Shown: positions 62,123 through 64,000 of the stretch, piece after piece | Layout: each line of letters opens with the position of its first letter | Position numbering within the stretch: the stretch's first letter is position 1 | NCBI RefSeq assembly: GCF_964204645.1 | Contig: NC_134029.1 | Coordinates: forward strand, 18,308,450-18,372,449 | Reading direction: 5' to 3' | Length of the DNA stretch: 64,000 bases | Source: Tubulanus polymorphus | Taxonomy: Eukaryota; Nemertea; Palaeonemertea; Tubulaniformes; Tubulanidae | The notes under the pieces: generated by a model | Seen by the model: only the letters and a program-made list of their open reading frames with translations | Databases searched by the model: none | What the model was told of the DNA's origin: nothing | Program-made: the position numbers and the translations under genes

Positions 62123-63109
62123 ATGACAAATCTATCGACAGCTGATCGGTGTGAATCTTACACTAAACTACCTTCAGTTATTAGATATTATATTGAGGTA
62201 TACGCTGTTCCGCCTCTTCTCACTATGGGTCTCGTATTAAACGGAATTTCGTTTGCAGTTTTCCACAAACAGAAATTGAACAACCGCTGTTATCATCTAC
62301 TCACATGTTTGGCAGCTGTCGATTCTTCGTTTCTAGTCTTTAAATTTTTCCAAGGCCCAGTTCGTTATATCATCGGTTTTAAAGTTCTCGGTAAGGTTAT
62401 CTTTCGAGTCGGCAGTTTTTCGGTGATGCCTCGTATTTTTCTTGGTCTGATTCTATTTTCTACAGCCACTCTCGCAGTGCGCAACTGGCTTAATGTAATC
62501 ATACCTCTCGAACGTCTGATCACAGTTACTTTCTATTTCAAAGCAACAAAGTGGGAAAATTCTCAAATTGACCTCACACTTTTGTTTATATGTTTAAGTG
62601 TTGTCGTGTGTAACTCGTATTACTTTTACACGCGTCAAGTAGGAACGGCCACACGGTATCGATGTGTGCCAGTTGTAGGCGCATTGCCAGCTACAGACAT
62701 CAAACTTTATAAAGTCCTGAATAATGTTGTGAATCCAATTCTATTTGTTATGACGCCCATATTTTTAGTTATGCTTATCAACGCTTTACTACTTATCGTG
62801 GTATCGATCAAATTAAAAGCCAGGTTGAATATTCATTCGACTAAATCGATGACTAGTCTTGACAAAAAGACTCTCAATATGGTCTCAGGTTTGGCGCTGT
62901 TGTTTTTCATTCTAGAATCTCCAAGTACATTAACTAAATTCATACAAGCAACGAGATTCCCTTTGCATAAAACGACGTCAATAACAAATGTAGTGGTTTT
63001 GAATAGCGTTTCTGCTGTTTCGACAATCTTGAATTCTGGTGTAAATTTCTTCGTATACTATGCAACAAATAGGAAATTTAGACGCACTTTGATGCATGGT
63101 CTATCCTAA
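62123..63109 (+). CDS. Rhodopsin-class GPCR, FMRFamide/peptide-receptor-like, intronless
   Basis: 328 residues, single exon, seven hydrophobic segments. TM1 has GLVLNGISF, TM2 YHLLTCLAAVDS (conserved LAxxD). The TM3 end reads NWLNVIIPLERLITV, so DRY is replaced by LERL. ECL2 carries YRCVP. TM7 is NSGVNFFVYYATNRKFRR, in place of NPxxY, and resembles FMRFamide-type receptors (NSSVNFxIY...KFR). The TM6 CWxP motif is missing (ILESP), and no TM3-start cysteine is seen. It belongs to a divergent, probably lineage-expanded family of peptide or chemosensory receptors; the ligand is unknown. A decayed paralogue lies 2.2 kb upstream in opposite orientation. Confidence 0.85.
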   Translation: MTNLSTADRCESYTKLPSVIRYYIEVYAVPPLLTMGLVLNGISFAVFHKQKLNNRCYHLLTCLAAVDSSFLVFKFFQGPVRYIIGFKVLGKVIFRVGSFSVMPRIFLGLILFSTATLAVRNWLNVIIPLERLITVTFYFKATKWENSQIDLTLLFICLSVVVCNSYYFYTRQVGTATRYRCVPVVGALPATDIKLYKVLNNVVNPILFVMTPIFLVMLINALLLIVVSIKLKARLNIHSTKSMTSLDKKTLNMVSGLALLFFILESPSTLTKFIQATRFPLHKTTSITNVVVLNSVSAVSTILNSGVNFFVYYATNRKFRRTLMHGLS

Positions 63110-63169
63110 TAAGTCTACTTCACTATGTACTCTGCGACCTGACAGCATTATCGATGAAGCGAAGGCCTC

Positions 63170-63260
63170 ACCTAGATCCTTCAGTTCAGCATTTTGTGAG
63201 ATTTGATTTAATTTGATATCTTTATTTCGTACCGCGGAGTACAGCGCTCATTGAGCTGCA
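63170..63260 (-). repeat. Probable non-LTR tail fragment
   Basis: On the minus strand GTACTCCGCGGTACGAAATAAAG leads into an AATCAAAT-type tail like that of the 14.5-kb SINE. It lies in the presumed GPCR 3'UTR. Confidence 0.35.
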
Positions 63261-63635
63261 AAAAACACGATATTCACAACATATCAGTGTGTAAGAGTAT
63301 ATTTAGTATATAATGCCGATATGTGATCTATTTAAGACATAATATACACTTAACATGTTCAAAAATGATCTATAAAGGTAGATACTTCACTATTAGTAAA
63401 ATTGGTAATCGGATAATTCAGAAGTTCTATTATTTGTTGACGTATGGATGAGATCAGTATCGTTATATGATTGGAAGATTATAGGGACTTTGCTTTTAAG
63501 TCATATTGCCACTCGTAATTGTCAAGTTTTAAAGAATATTGGACAAGAAATATTGCAGGACGAAAAAAGTTCATTTTCTTGTATTTCGCCTTCATCCATT
63601 TTTCCAAAACTAACGTTTATTTTGATGCAATGTTG

Positions 63636-63641
63636 ACAATA
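63636..63641 (+). terminator. Candidate polyadenylation signal of the GPCR gene
   Basis: AATAAA about 530 bases after the GPCR stop codon. It would give an AT-rich 3'UTR that includes a non-LTR tail-like fragment near 63,200-63,240. Confidence 0.3.
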
Positions 63642-64000
63642 AAGATTCATATCGATGAAACACATTAAAAAGACTTCAGAGAAATAAAATCAAATGATAA
63701 ACAAATCAAAAGTTGAATCAAAAGTGGTCCGTTGATAAACATAGATACGATTGCACGACCGAGCATAACAACTTAATGTGACTATTTACCTTTCGCATCG
63801 GAGAAGAGACCGATGTAACTATAAAACACTCATTGATAACTACGTGTGCAGTACCAGTAATAGAAGATAAGGAAGATATGGAAATAGAAGTAATAGAAAT
63901 TAAATGCAACTGAAAGGGAGTAACTAAATTTACTGAATGCGTGGTTATATCTTCAATCTTCTTTCAATAGATTTTAAAAAGTAATATTTTGTAATAGGAG

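Noticed and set aside
1-64000. CRISPR arrays, operons or bacterial genes
   Set aside because: Spliced genes, TATA-driven promoter and eukaryotic transposons throughout; no regularly spaced repeats.

Overview
This is invertebrate nuclear DNA: AT-rich, with introns, full of short non-autonomous transposons and microsatellites, and without operons. The gene content suggests a lophotrochozoan such as a mollusc, annelid, brachiopod or nemertean, but nothing in the window fixes the phylum. It holds a complement-like thioester protein with alternative bait exons, a DSTYK-like GTPase, a eukaryotic MATE transporter and an FMRFamide-receptor-like GPCR.

Layout. Positions 1-22,980 contain no gene I can support. 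That stretch holds at least eight copies of one TIR element whose ends read AGCCGCGATCACAC, several foldback elements, a tRNA-derived SINE, (CT)n and (AG)n microsatellites, and five GC/CpG-rich, repeat-poor blocks that may be regulatory. Positions 23,013-43,490 (minus) are one complete gene of 34 constitutive-position exons for a secreted alpha-2-macroglobulin/TEP family protein of about 1,770 residues. I could follow the reading frame and splice phase through every junction. Between exons 17 and 18 lie five homologous cassette exons (A-E) for the bait region. All run phase 0 to phase 1, so one per mRNA is the simplest way to keep the frame. The protein has GCGEQ, a C3-type catalytic histidine and a C-terminal netrin/C345C-like domain.

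Positions 43,491-47,430 are transposon debris: hAT-like and pogo-like MITEs, a TIR element and a 5'-truncated LINE. Positions 47,437-48,923 (plus) are an intronless SLC47/MATE-like sequence with three homopolymer frameshifts and without the two signature glutamates. Positions 49,934-55,015 (minus) are an intact 8-exon gene for a dynamin-like GTPase with a degenerate kinase-like C-terminus, resembling DSTYK (Dusty). Positions 56,589-57,326 hold a tRNA-Gln-like sequence split by a 667-bp repeat; a second copy of that repeat lies in a TEP intron. Positions 59,120-59,960 (minus) are a GPCR pseudogene, and 62,123-63,109 (plus) is its intact intronless paralogue.

The genes do not form a pathway. 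The main biological story is the TEP locus: one gene can make at least five protease-bait/thioester immune proteins by choosing one cassette exon.
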